43,066 bases of DNA from an uncultured Odoribacter sp. (GTDB lineage Bacteria > Bacteroidota > Bacteroidia > Bacteroidales > Marinifilaceae): the NCBI GenBank assembly GCA_944321145.1, contig CALUKF010000023.1, positions 1 through 43,066 on the forward strand, read 5' to 3'. This document shows, piece by piece, positions 15,810 to 25,400 of the stretch; the stretch's first letter is position 1; each line of letters starts with the position of its first letter. A model generated the notes under the pieces. The model searched no databases. It was given only the letters and a program-made list of their open reading frames with translations, and had not been told where the DNA came from. The position numbers and the translations under genes are program-made.

Positions 15810-16733
15810 ATGAGAAGATTACTTTTATTTATCAGCGCGTGCATCCTGCTCGGGATGACGGGATGCGCGCCCAAATCAACCAACCAGAAGGCGGAAGCCC
15901 CCTCCTGGAAAGCGAAACACGTCATATTAATCGGCATCGACGGCTGGGGAGCCTACAGTTTCCCCAAAGCCCAAATCCCCCACATCCGCAGCCTGATAGC
16001 GGAGGGCGCCTACACCCTGAACAAGCGTTCCGTCCTCCCCTCCTCCAGCGCAGTAAACTGGGCATCCATGTACATGGGCGCAGGTCCCGAACTGCACGGC
16101 TATTGCGAATGGGGTTCGCAAGTGCCCGATCTGCCCTCGCGAGTAGTCAATGAACACGGGATTTTCCCGACCATATTCTCCGAATTGCGCGCTGCCGCCC
16201 CCGATGCCGAAATCGGCTGCATCTACGAATGGGGAGGCATCCGCTACCTGGTGGACACCCTCGCGCTCAGCTACGACAAGCACGTCACGGAAGCCGCAAA
16301 AGATTCCACGGCAACAGCCCGCTACGCTGTTAGCTACATCAAAGAGAAAAAGCCGGCGTTGGCAAACATCGTCTTTGACGCCCTCGACCACACCGGGCAT
16401 GCCCTCGGGCACGACACCCCGGCGTACTACAATAAACTGGAAGAAATCGACGGCTACGTCGGCGAAATCATCCAAGCCGTGAAGGACGCCGGCATCTGGG
16501 AGGAATCCATCATCATCGTCTCTGCAGACCACGGCGGCATCGGCAAAGGTCACGGCGGACGCACGATGGCGGAAATGGAAACGCCGTTCATCATCTGCGG
16601 GCAGCACGTGAAGAAAGGTTTCCACATCCAGGAAAGCATGATGCAATTCGACATTGCATCTACCATCGCCTCCATCTTTGCACTGCAACAACCGCAGGTA
16701 TGGATTGGGCGCCCCATGAACGTTTTTGAATAA
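15810..16733 (+). CDS. Alkaline-phosphatase-superfamily lipoprotein (type I phosphodiesterase/nucleotide pyrophosphatase-like)
   Basis: This 307-residue protein has a lipobox signal (LLGMTGC, Cys about 19), so it is probably anchored in the envelope. The catalytic fold is of the phosphodiesterase/nucleotide-pyrophosphatase branch of the alkaline phosphatase superfamily. Zinc-ligand motifs are visible: ILIGIDGWG (Asp about 44), a Ser-rich nucleophile segment VLPSSSAVNWASMYMG (about 75-90), FDALDHTGHALGH, IIIVSADHGG and KGHGG. All expected metal ligands appear to be present, so an active phosphodiesterase, phosphatase or sulfatase-like esterase is likely; the substrate is unknown. GH105 begins 3 bp after its stop codon, so the two form an operon. 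A sugar phosphoester or phosphate-decorated glycan would fit that pairing, but this is inference. Confidence 0.85.
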   Translation: MRRLLLFISACILLGMTGCAPKSTNQKAEAPSWKAKHVILIGIDGWGAYSFPKAQIPHIRSLIAEGAYTLNKRSVLPSSSAVNWASMYMGAGPELHGYCEWGSQVPDLPSRVVNEHGIFPTIFSELRAAAPDAEIGCIYEWGGIRYLVDTLALSYDKHVTEAAKDSTATARYAVSYIKEKKPALANIVFDALDHTGHALGHDTPAYYNKLEEIDGYVGEIIQAVKDAGIWEESIIIVSADHGGIGKGHGGRTMAEMETPFIICGQHVKKGFHIQESMMQFDIASTIASIFALQQPQVWIGRPMNVFE

Positions 16734-16736
16734 ATA

Positions 16737-17870
16737 ATGGATATGAGAAGCAGTATCATCGCGATGCTCGTGCTGGCAGCCGGCGCAAGCATCACAGTGC
16801 CCGCCGAGGCGCAGAACATCGGCACCCCGCAGGAAATCAAGTCCGTCATGAAACGCGTGGCAGACTGGCAAATCGCCAACCCCATGAGAGACGGCGAACA
16901 CGGCGACCTCGCCTGGACGCAGGCAGCCCTCTACGTCGGCATGCTCGACTGGGCAGAACTCGCCCTGCAAACGGACAACGACAAGACGTATTACAATTGG
17001 CTCCTGAAAATCGGACGGCGCAACAATTTCCAACCCGGTTCACGGATGTACCACGCCGACGACATCGCCGTTTCGCAAGCATGGTTGGGGATTTACCTGA
17101 AATACGGCGACCGCAACATGCTGCTGCCCACGCTGGCGCGCACGGAGTTTGTCACCCGCTATCCCTCCCGCAGCACCTTGGTGCTCGACTACAGCAAAGG
17201 GGCAACCCTCGAACGCTGGTCGTGGTGCGACGCCCTCTTCATGGCGCCTCCCGTCTATGCGCAAATGTACGTGCTCACCGGCAAGGCGGAATACCTGGAT
17301 TTCATGGACAAGGAATTCAAAGCCTGCTACGACTTCCTCTATGACCCGGAAGCGGAACTCTTTTACCGCGACTGGCGCTACATCGGCGAGAAGGAAGCTA
17401 ACGGCGAGAAAATCTTCTGGGGACGCGGCAACGGCTGGGTACTGGGCGGATTGGCTGAAATGCTGCAAATCCTGCCGGCAACCAATGCCAGCCGCGAGTT
17501 CTACGAAGAACTGTTCGTGACCTTGGCTGAGCGCGTCGCCTCCCTCCAGAGCAAAGACGGCTATTGGCATGCCAGCCTGCTCGACCCGGCATCCTATCCC
17601 TCCCCCGAAACCAGCGCGACGGGATTCATCGTCTACGCCCTTGCCTACGGGGTGAACGCCGGACTGCTGGATGCCGGCACCATGATGCCCGTCATCGAAA
17701 AAGGCTGGAAAGCCCTCTGCAAGGCTGTGGAGAAAGACGGCAAGCTCGGCTACGTGCAACCCATCGGCGCCGACCCGAAGAAAGTGACCCGCGACATGAC
17801 GGAAGTCTACGGCGTAGGCGCCTTCCTCCTCGCCGGAGTGCAACTGTACGAGATAGCACAAGGTAAATAA
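16737..17870 (+). CDS. GH105 unsaturated glucuronyl/rhamnogalacturonyl hydrolase
   Basis: This 377-residue protein matches the GH88/GH105 (alpha/alpha)6-barrel hydrolases that remove 4,5-unsaturated uronic acids from oligosaccharides made by polysaccharide lyases. A signal peptide (to about 26, ending AEAQ) places it in the periplasm. Family motifs: MYHADDIAVSQAWLGIY (Asp about 108-109), WSWCDALFMAPPVYAQM (Asp about 165), FWGRGNGWVLGGLAEM, DGYWHASLLDP, ETSATGFIVYALAYGVN and a C-terminal GVGAFLLAG. Length and order are normal for the family. No lyase gene is present in the window, so the source of the unsaturated substrate is unknown. It is translated 3 bp after the phosphodiesterase gene; an ATG two codons further in is an equally possible start. 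Confidence 0.88.
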   Translation: MDMRSSIIAMLVLAAGASITVPAEAQNIGTPQEIKSVMKRVADWQIANPMRDGEHGDLAWTQAALYVGMLDWAELALQTDNDKTYYNWLLKIGRRNNFQPGSRMYHADDIAVSQAWLGIYLKYGDRNMLLPTLARTEFVTRYPSRSTLVLDYSKGATLERWSWCDALFMAPPVYAQMYVLTGKAEYLDFMDKEFKACYDFLYDPEAELFYRDWRYIGEKEANGEKIFWGRGNGWVLGGLAEMLQILPATNASREFYEELFVTLAERVASLQSKDGYWHASLLDPASYPSPETSATGFIVYALAYGVNAGLLDAGTMMPVIEKGWKALCKAVEKDGKLGYVQPIGADPKKVTRDMTEVYGVGAFLLAGVQLYEIAQGK

Positions 17871-17891
17871 CCGCCACTTTCCCTACATCCT

Positions 17892-17997
17892 CCCTACCCT
17901 TGTTGCGCTGCTGTTGGGGAGCTGTTGCGCCGCTGTTGGCTTTCCAGCCGCAACAGCTCCCCCGCAGCTCCGAAACAGCAGCGAAACAGCGGTAGGG
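17892..17997. terminator. Long imperfect hairpin after GH105
   Basis: Three nested perfect stems are present: CCCTACC 17892-17898 with GGTAGGG 17991-17997; CGCTGCTGTT 17906-17915 with AACAGCAGCG 17974-17983; GGGGAGCTGTTGCG 17916-17929 with CGCAACAGCTCCCC 17949-17962. The 106-bp GC-rich structure begins 22 bp after the GH105 stop codon. It probably ends or stabilises that transcript; there is no strong T run. Confidence 0.6.
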
Positions 17998-18227
17998 CAA
18001 CATCTTCTTTTCTATCCTCCTGCATGCCGATTCATTTGCCGCTCAAGCAGGCTTGCTCGAGGAAGAATTGCATACAAGATTCAGCAAAATATGTCATAGT
18101 CATGATGTACTTTCTCCAAGATACGCCGCGCCATCTATATCAAATTTCCCTATGGAATCTCCCAATAACTATCATGCTGCTTGCTCTAAACATCCTTGAA
18201 TGTAATAACACCATCAATATCAGAATT
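17998..18227. other. Gene-free DNA beside the GH89 relic
   Basis: I see no intact gene, RNA gene or promoter here. The frames on both strands are short and stop-rich. It may include further GH89 or other decayed sequence that is no longer recognisable. Confidence 0.5.
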
Positions 18228-18628
18228 TTAACAACATATCCACTTCTTATGATATTCAAAAAAATTCTGCCAACGAGGCATATACACATCTTTTATCAGA
18301 CCACCCCATTCTTTATAGGCATAATCACGCAAAAATTAGTCGTAACAATGTCCGATCCTCCAAAAGTAATAATGCTGCGGGCATTATATTTATATAAATC
18401 TTTTTCGTATGGAGTAGTACCCAGCCGCCGGGCGGCACCAATGCAAGTACCCAACATGAATTCGGAACGGGTAGAAAGCAAAGCATCCATGTCATCCATT
18501 ACAGCCATCATCCGATCCGACAAGCTCTCCATATCTTCTAAACAATTTTCTTTAATTGCTTGATTTACTTCTGAATAAAGTAGTTTACAAAAGTTGCCGC
18601 ACAAAATCAACTAGCGTACATAAAACGA
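18228..18628 (-). pseudogene. Decayed 3' end of a GH89 alpha-N-acetylglucosaminidase gene
   Basis: On the minus strand, pieces in shifting frames match the C-terminal domain of bacterial NAGLU/GH89 enzymes. The first piece reads LVDFVRQLL (about 18615-18589). After a frame change comes KLLYSEVNQAIKE, then DMDALLSTRSEFMLG, AARRLGTT and YNARSIITFGG. After another frame change in a T run near 18331 comes RDYAYKEWGGLIKDVYMPRW, followed by QNFFEYH, with a stop at 18228-18230. The catalytic TIM barrel is missing. At least two frameshifts and the lost 5' part make it a relic. It lies in the position after the PKD-like gene of locus 2 that the tlpA-like gene holds in locus 1. GH89 cleaves alpha-linked terminal GlcNAc, as in mucin or heparan-type glycans. 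Confidence 0.75.
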
Positions 18629-18666
18629 GGACGACTAAAGAATTTTAGTCACCCCCGTTTTATGTG
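18617..18666 (-). terminator. Terminator hairpin after SusCD locus 2
   Basis: ACATAAAACG (18618-18627) pairs with CGTTTTATGT (18656-18665), and GACTAAA (18633-18639) with TTTAGTC (18644-18650). The structure lies about 70 bp beyond the stop of the PKD-like gene on the minus strand and separates it from the GH89 relic. Confidence 0.65.
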
Positions 18667-18736
18667 TACTATAACCTAATACTCTACTCGCAGAGTGTTA
18701 TTTAACTTTTAGCCACTACCTATTAGATTGAATACA

Positions 18737-20287
18737 TTAACGATTTTTGTAAGCCATACCTACAACTTTTCCACAAACATTTTGATATACAGTATCTACT
18801 CGTAATACATCTCCATTACGTCCCAAACCTAACAGATGAATACTACCAGTTTTATCTGTACTATTAGATTTAGAAGTTGCAACATACATATTTACAGTTT
18901 CAACATCAGGACGGAAATATAAATAATCAACATTAGCTCCTTGACCTACGATAGTATCAGTATCATAAATTTCTTTTGCTTTATCATACTCCAAATCATA
19001 ACTATATATCTTATTTTTGTAAGCATAATAAAGATATGGATCTATTCGTGACATTGCAAAAGCAGAAGCCTTATCTAAGTTAGTCGCTCCTAAAACCAAA
19101 CGCTTAAAATAAGGAGTAAAATATTCACCCATGCCAAGCATACTCATGTTGTAACCAATATTAAATTTCAAACAGTACATATCTTTTAAATCAGTAGTAC
19201 CTGGGGTTTTAAAAATGCCATATGCAAACCCAGCATCTCCATCTTGCTTTTTCCACCCCTTTGCCGCATACACCATCTCCAATTTCAAATCACGAGGATT
19301 GAATTCCAAACTTTCCAAATCTGTTCCATCAGGCAAAGGAACTGGATCCAATTTTGTTTCTGACAATTGTCCATAAGAGCATTTTAATACATTAAAGCAA
19401 TAATTTTTATTATCATAAAATATTAATGAGTTACTCTCCAATATTGCCCAAGGCGCTAAACTATAATCACCCTGAACTTCAGGATTAAAAAGTGGTTCAT
19501 AAGACGCATACTGAAAATCTCTATAATGTAGTTTCCCATTATTAATCATAAAGTCATAAGTAATACCCATTCCGGAAGAATACAAAGTTGCAACAGCACA
19601 ATATGTCTCAGGTTTAATTGGAGATGGAGATACGTAAAACAATTCAGGATAATTACTAATCTTATTAAAACCTGTTGGTTCCGTAACTACACCTCCTTTA
19701 CCATCATTACACATGATGACAATCATATGTAAATCCGTACTTGAATTATCAATATCTGCAATGGCTACAGGATATTTACCTGCATATTCTCCATTAGCTG
19801 CATAATAAACATCTTGGGAAAATACACCTGCCATATTTAATAAAGATAAATTGGCATTTTCATTCACTTCGCTCAAAATTAATAAACCACTATTTTCAGC
19901 CTCAACAGATATATCAAATTCTTTACGTGCAAATAACCCTGTCTTTCTGTCAGTAACTTTCAAACGAGTACTATACAATCCAGGACCTGCAGCAACGTAA
20001 TACACCAAATCTTTTTCTTGGCTCAATGTATCAATCTCAGCATTTTCTCCTGCACCAGCTTTATACCAATACCATAAATATTCTAAGTCAGAATTTTCAC
20101 CTACAGATTGCCTTATTGTCGGGGTAATTCGTAAAGTATCATATTGTGTTATACTTAGACCTTTTATTGAATCTATTTCGATTTCATTAACCTCAACATA
20201 ATCATAACTACCAAGCTCTTTCATGCAAGAAAGACATATTAACATCAAAAATGTACTTGATATAAATAATATATTCTTCATAATCAT
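18737..20287 (-). CDS. PKD-like family surface lipoprotein (locus 2)
   Basis: This 516-residue lipoprotein is the locus-2 counterpart of the protein at 12585-14147. Its signal peptide ends MLICLSC (Cys about 21), followed by MKELGSYDYVEVNE, comparable to EDKGNYDY in the locus-1 protein. PKD/Ig-like strands follow (ITQYDTLRITPTIRQ, LEYLWYWYKAGAG, GLYSTRLKVTDRKTG), then a long repeat-rich domain with strands such as NKIYSYDLEYDKAKEIYD. No catalytic motif is visible; it is presumably a surface accessory of the SusCD complex. An ATG two codons downstream (20281) is an equally good start. It is AT-rich compared with the regulators of the locus and is the last intact gene before a terminator hairpin. 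Confidence 0.82.
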   Translation of the reverse strand: MIMKNILFISSTFLMLICLSCMKELGSYDYVEVNEIEIDSIKGLSITQYDTLRITPTIRQSVGENSDLEYLWYWYKAGAGENAEIDTLSQEKDLVYYVAAGPGLYSTRLKVTDRKTGLFARKEFDISVEAENSGLLILSEVNENANLSLLNMAGVFSQDVYYAANGEYAGKYPVAIADIDNSSTDLHMIVIMCNDGKGGVVTEPTGFNKISNYPELFYVSPSPIKPETYCAVATLYSSGMGITYDFMINNGKLHYRDFQYASYEPLFNPEVQGDYSLAPWAILESNSLIFYDNKNYCFNVLKCSYGQLSETKLDPVPLPDGTDLESLEFNPRDLKLEMVYAAKGWKKQDGDAGFAYGIFKTPGTTDLKDMYCLKFNIGYNMSMLGMGEYFTPYFKRLVLGATNLDKASAFAMSRIDPYLYYAYKNKIYSYDLEYDKAKEIYDTDTIVGQGANVDYLYFRPDVETVNMYVATSKSNSTDKTGSIHLLGLGRNGDVLRVDTVYQNVCGKVVGMAYKNR

Positions 20288-20291
20288 CTAA

Positions 20292-20999
20292 TTAAAATAT
20301 AATTGTCCAATTGGGATCAATAATCTGGTTGTTCTCATCATATACAGGATAGTTTTCTCTAAAATAATTTTGCATTTTCATGCCATACCCTTTCAATAAA
20401 TATCTATTAGGACCATTATAAGGAGGCAAATCGTCTATTTCACAAATTTGCAATATTAACTTATATTTTGTTTTACTCCATGTGCCAAAATATTTTCGTC
20501 CATAAACAACATCCCACATAGAAGGCTTTGAAAGCATATTAGATACTCGAATTCGTGCCAACTGACGATCTGAAAAGTTATTAGGAAAATCATCATTAGA
20601 CACAAGTCGTAATACTACATCAACGACTACACTATCTAACAATTTATCCGTACTATAAACAGTTAATGGAAGGACAGTTGTAAATTCATCTTTGGGTAAA
20701 ATATACGAAGAATTCAACGCTTCAAAATGCTTTCCCTCCTCTGCAGTAGACAAATCTTTGTCAACAACAACCAAAAATTCTCTGTCATAATCCACAGCAT
20801 AACCTGCTATTTCTAAAGGTATCTCTATTATATGAGATGTATCTGTTGTTTTTGCGAATGAATAAACGATACTATCAATCTCATTACCAGACAAATCAAA
20901 ATAAATGGAGGAAGATCCTTCATACATACTTTCATCTGAAGTGCTACATGCAACTCCAAAGACTGCTAAAAATACACTTAAATATAAAATATTTCTCAT
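20292..20999 (-). CDS. DUF4843 surface lipoprotein (locus 2)
   Basis: This 235-residue lipoprotein has signal peptide end FGVACS (Cys about 18) and DUF4843 features: SSSIYFDLSGNEIDSIVYSF, DTSHIIEIPLEIAGYAVDYDREFLVVVD (quoted in part), TVLPLTVYSTDKLLDSVVVDV, and the late KPSMWDVVYGRKYFGTWSKTKYKL segment. It corresponds to the 260-residue protein at 11774-12556 but ends sooner, at PNWTIIF. The family sits between SusD and PKD-like genes in Bacteroidota and has no known activity. It lies 4 bp before the PKD-like gene and 5 bp after susD, so it belongs to one tight operon. GC content is low. Confidence 0.85.
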   Translation of the reverse strand: MRNILYLSVFLAVFGVACSTSDESMYEGSSSIYFDLSGNEIDSIVYSFAKTTDTSHIIEIPLEIAGYAVDYDREFLVVVDKDLSTAEEGKHFEALNSSYILPKDEFTTVLPLTVYSTDKLLDSVVVDVVLRLVSNDDFPNNFSDRQLARIRVSNMLSKPSMWDVVYGRKYFGTWSKTKYKLILQICEIDDLPPYNGPNRYLLKGYGMKMQNYFRENYPVYDENNQIIDPNWTIIF

Positions 21000-21004
21000 A
21001 TCTC

Positions 21005-22420
21005 TTAATCTGAAATGTTACCAAATTCTATTTCTGTATCAGGTATTGGGAATGTATACAATGCCGGAAAAGTAACCCCAGAGACTCCTGATATTTGGGA
21101 AAAGTTTTTCCGCTTCATATAGTAAAACAATTGTCCTTCTGCCACAAAGGACTTTTGATATTCTGCAAACAATTCTTTATTCAAATCCTCCACACCTGCT
21201 TGTAGATCATAAGTTGCACTTATTCCAAAAGCTTGTCGTACACGATTCAAGCGTTCAAATGCATCCTCAATATTACTAGCAGCTTCGGCTGCTATATAAT
21301 AAGCTTCACAGCCACGAATTAAAGCAATATTAACTGGTGTTGATCCGTCAGAGGATTTCATATATTTTGAAACAAATTCTGTACTACTATTGGGATAGTA
21401 ATTAAACCATTCCTTCAAACGGCTATCAATTGACCCATACTTATCTGTTTCATAAATTGTATCTTTTTTATTCACTTCTATGATCAATTGCTCTTCTTTC
21501 TCCAAATTGGGATTAAAGTAATAATCAGAATAATCTGACAGTTTATCAGAATACAATGAAAAAATATAACTTGTAGAAGAACATTTTCCCGTATTAACAG
21601 CTAATTCTGCCCAATCAAAAGCATTTTCATTATCTTCTATATACAAATAGATTCTAGCTAAAGTCGTTGTTACAGCATAATAATTCATTCTTTCACGACG
21701 ATAACGCAAAAATCCCCCATCTTCATCATATTCTGCATTATCTATTCCACTATTCGTATAATTCTCAGAATAATCTTCAAAATTAGGTCCTATCGGATCT
21801 GTCTCTCTCAAAAGTTCTTCTGCTTCTAACAAATCTGAAATACAAGCATTTGCAACCTGCTCTACTGTTAATTGTGGAAATGGAACATTAGTTACTTTAT
21901 TAACATAAGGAATTGCAAGAGCATCTTTCCCCAAAACATAGGATGGTGCATACATTCGTAACAAATCAAAATGCAAATATGCGCGCAAACCCAATGCTTC
22001 CCCTTTTATAATATTATAATTATCTCCTGTGAATAAATCTTTGCGCTGATCCATATTCCAAAGCAAATTGTTCAAATTTGCTATAACTCCATAAAGCCCT
22101 GACCATATTTCTGTAACAATAGGTTTAACATCTGCATGCTCATAATCATAAAGATGCATTGGCATGTAAGTGCTTTCTTCAGAAGTTACACTATAATATT
22201 GAGCCAAAACATCCATAAAACCCATCGTTAGATTCCCTCCATATAAAGAAGGAGACGCTAATTCTATATAAGCTCCAAGCAGTGCTGTTTTGAAACCTGA
22301 TTCTTTAGCAAAAAGATCTGTTTCTTTAACCTCTGTTTTAGGAGAAACATCTAACCAATCATTGCATCCTATAAATGATAAAGCAAAAATTACAATCCAA
22401 ATATATAATCTTCTTTTCAT
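21005..22420 (-). CDS. SusD-like surface lipoprotein (locus 2)
   Basis: This 471-residue RagB/SusD protein has signal peptide end LSFIGC (Cys about 19) followed by NDWLDVSPKTEVKETDLF, the usual SusD opening. GEALGLRAYLHFDLLRMYAP (about 140-159) is the conserved helical motif, and ELFAEYQKSFVAEGQLFYYMKRK is the C-terminal signature (quoted in two parts by most alignments). It captures ligand on the surface for the SusC barrel encoded 10 bp upstream. It is clearly homologous to, but diverged from, the locus-1 SusD, so the two systems probably bind different ligands. The gene is markedly AT-rich. Confidence 0.93.
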   Translation of the reverse strand: MKRRLYIWIVIFALSFIGCNDWLDVSPKTEVKETDLFAKESGFKTALLGAYIELASPSLYGGNLTMGFMDVLAQYYSVTSEESTYMPMHLYDYEHADVKPIVTEIWSGLYGVIANLNNLLWNMDQRKDLFTGDNYNIIKGEALGLRAYLHFDLLRMYAPSYVLGKDALAIPYVNKVTNVPFPQLTVEQVANACISDLLEAEELLRETDPIGPNFEDYSENYTNSGIDNAEYDEDGGFLRYRRERMNYYAVTTTLARIYLYIEDNENAFDWAELAVNTGKCSSTSYIFSLYSDKLSDYSDYYFNPNLEKEEQLIIEVNKKDTIYETDKYGSIDSRLKEWFNYYPNSSTEFVSKYMKSSDGSTPVNIALIRGCEAYYIAAEAASNIEDAFERLNRVRQAFGISATYDLQAGVEDLNKELFAEYQKSFVAEGQLFYYMKRKNFSQISGVSGVTFPALYTFPIPDTEIEFGNISD

Positions 22421-22430
22421 ATCTCTTTTA

Positions 22431-25400
22431 TTAAAAAGTTATTCTCAACGAAGTCCTAAAAGTATGGGCAAAAGGATAATCTAAGCCTCTTTCTTCTTTT
22501 ACAGAAGACCAACGAAATACGTCTGTCATATTAAAAGATAATCGTAGACTTTCAATCTTTACGCGTTTTAACCAATTTGCATTAAAATCATAATAAGCAC
22601 TCAATGTACTTAACTTTAGATAATTATATGTCTCCACAAAACGACTTGTAGATTGGGTTGTTTCACTATTAGCTACATCTTTAAAAAAAGTTACATCTCC
22701 AGGCTGTTTCCAACGATCTTTCAAAACTCTACGATCGCAATTATATCTTTTATCAGCGTTCTCAACCCTATCGACTAAAGTTTGATTATAAGTATCTCCT
22801 CCTAAACTATAAGTAAAATACATCGCTAAAGAAAATCCTTTATAACCTCCGTTTAATGATATATTCCCTTCAAGAAGAGGGTCCGTACAACCTATAGGTT
22901 TCTGGTCTTTAGAATTCCAAGTATCAGTTAAATTACCATTGCGATCAACAAATATTTCCTTTCCATTAGCAGGATTAATCCCTTTAGAAACCACACCCCA
23001 AATAGTATTTAATGACTCTCCTTCAATGAAACGGACACGAGGAGTGTTCATTACACTATCATCCTGTACTTCATTCCAAGCCTGCAAACTATTGGATATC
23101 TTCTTTAACTTGTTATTATTCTTAGTCATCCCCACCCCAACATTCAGATAACCATTTTCATCCCGATATACAGTTCCCCTAATCTTTAAATCAAAACCTT
23201 TATTCTCCAATTGACCAATATTTTCAGTATAAGTTGTAAAACCTAAAGAAGGAGGAAGAGTTATATCTGAAAGCAAACTTTTTGAAGTATTGACGTAATA
23301 ATTTGCTGTAAATGATAAACGACGTCCAAACATATCAAAATCTATACCTATATTCCGTTGGGTCGTTTTTTGCCATTTTAACCCCCGGTTAGCCATCCCT
23401 TTCATCACGGCTCCAATCCCATAGCGATAACGATTATTTACATCGTATTCATATTTCGGAATCGCTTGAAAAGGATTAAAAGATTGTGAACCTACCCATC
23501 CCAAAGAAGCCCTAATCTTTAATCTATCAACAAATCCAATATAATTTTTCACAAAAGCTTCATTGTGAAGATTCCACCCAATACCAACGGAACCAAAAGG
23601 TGCCCAACGAGAATCTGCTCCAAACTTAGAAGATGCATCTGTTCTTACTGACAAATCTAATAAATATCGTTCTTTAAATGAATAATTCATATTACCCACA
23701 ACACCTATTAATCTAGAAATATCATCACTTCCAGTAGGAGTTTTCGATTTGGGATAAGCAGCACCAAATATTATATAATCAAGATTTTCATCAGGGAACC
23801 CCTCTACTTTAACTGTATATTCTTCACTAGATTTATCCTGTATATTCAATGCAGCATTCACATTAAGAACATGATTATGCATTTGTTTAAAATAGCTCAA
23901 CACAATATTTGCATCATAACCAAATTCCTTTGCTTCCATCGCTTCATAAGAACCTCTACGATAATAATTATCTCCTGCCATATTACTAAAATCTGTATGT
24001 TTAGCTGGTTTAAACACAACTCCTTCATCTTTTCGATGATGAATTGCCACATTTCCTTTTAAACGCAAGGCATCCGTAATATACCAATCTATGCTAAAAT
24101 TATTTGTGAAATCACTATATGATGTTTTGTCAATAACATTTAACTGAGCATTATATAGCGGATTAGGTACTTTATCAAACGCCCCTCTCGTATCATCTTC
24201 CAACAAATATAAATAATTCCCATCTTCATCCTCATAAATATAATATGGATTTGCTCTTGCATATTCACTAAAACTTCCATAAGGTGAATTATCAGCATTT
24301 ACCACATCATAGGTCATTTGATTTCTAAACACAATTTTTTGCATTTGATACTGCAAAAGCATCCCTGCACCAATCCTTTCACGTCCAGACTCTTTCATAA
24401 CACCCGGAGCTTTTTCAAAGGATAAATCCAATGAATAACGCATCAGATTTTCCCCGCCTTCTACAAATAAAGAATGTTTATGCCCTACAGCAACTTGTAA
24501 AGGTTTATTCAACCAATAAGTATCATGACCTTGTTCCACCAATTTCAATTTATAATTATATTGAGCCTCACGCTCTTCTTGTAAATTAGCCACAGTTGAT
24601 GAATAAAAACCAGCTGCTTTTTCCAACTCTAATTTCTCCCTTGCATTCAACAAATCATAATCACGTAAATCTGGAATATTGAATGATAAATCCATATTAT
24701 AAGTTAAACGTATTGTTCCCTTTTCTGGCATTTTTGTAGTTATAACCACAACTCCATTTGATGCACGCGAACCATAAATAGCAGTCGCTGCAGCATCTTT
24801 TAATAAAGTCATAGATTCTATCCTATTGGGATCTAAATCAAATACTTTTTCAGCATCAACCTCAAAACCATCCATGATAAAAGTTGGCATATTGGGATCA
24901 CCTTCATATTCATCTTTAACATTCGGCATTGAAGAGCTCCCTCTTACTTCAAATTTAGGAATAACATTCGGATTTGAACCATCTGTTATATTTTCTATCA
25001 TTTTAAATGAGGGATCTAATATTGATAAAGCTGATAAAGCATTTACTGGATTTACTTGTCGCAACTCATCACCACTAAAACTAGTTGCTGTTCCCGTAAA
25101 ACTTTCTTTAGCTTGATTAAAATATCCAGTTACAACAACTTCATCTATTTCACTGACATTTTCTTTCATTATTACATTAATTTCTGTTCTATTTTCAACC
25201 ACCACTTCCTGAGTTTTCATCCCCACAAATGAAAATACCAATACCACATCATCCATCTCTGGAATCTCCAATGCCCAGTGTCCATCAATATCAGTAGCAA
25301 CGCCTAAAGTCGTACCTTTAATCGTAACTGTGACACCGGGTAAAGATTCCCCATTAACATCTTTCACTGTCCCTTTTAAAGTCAGTTTTTGCTGGGGATA

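Noticed and set aside
14159-15937. A 592-codon open frame opposite the tlpA-like gene and element C
   Set aside because: Shadow frame; its repeated ADLQSA-like peptides are just the hairpin repeats of element C translated.
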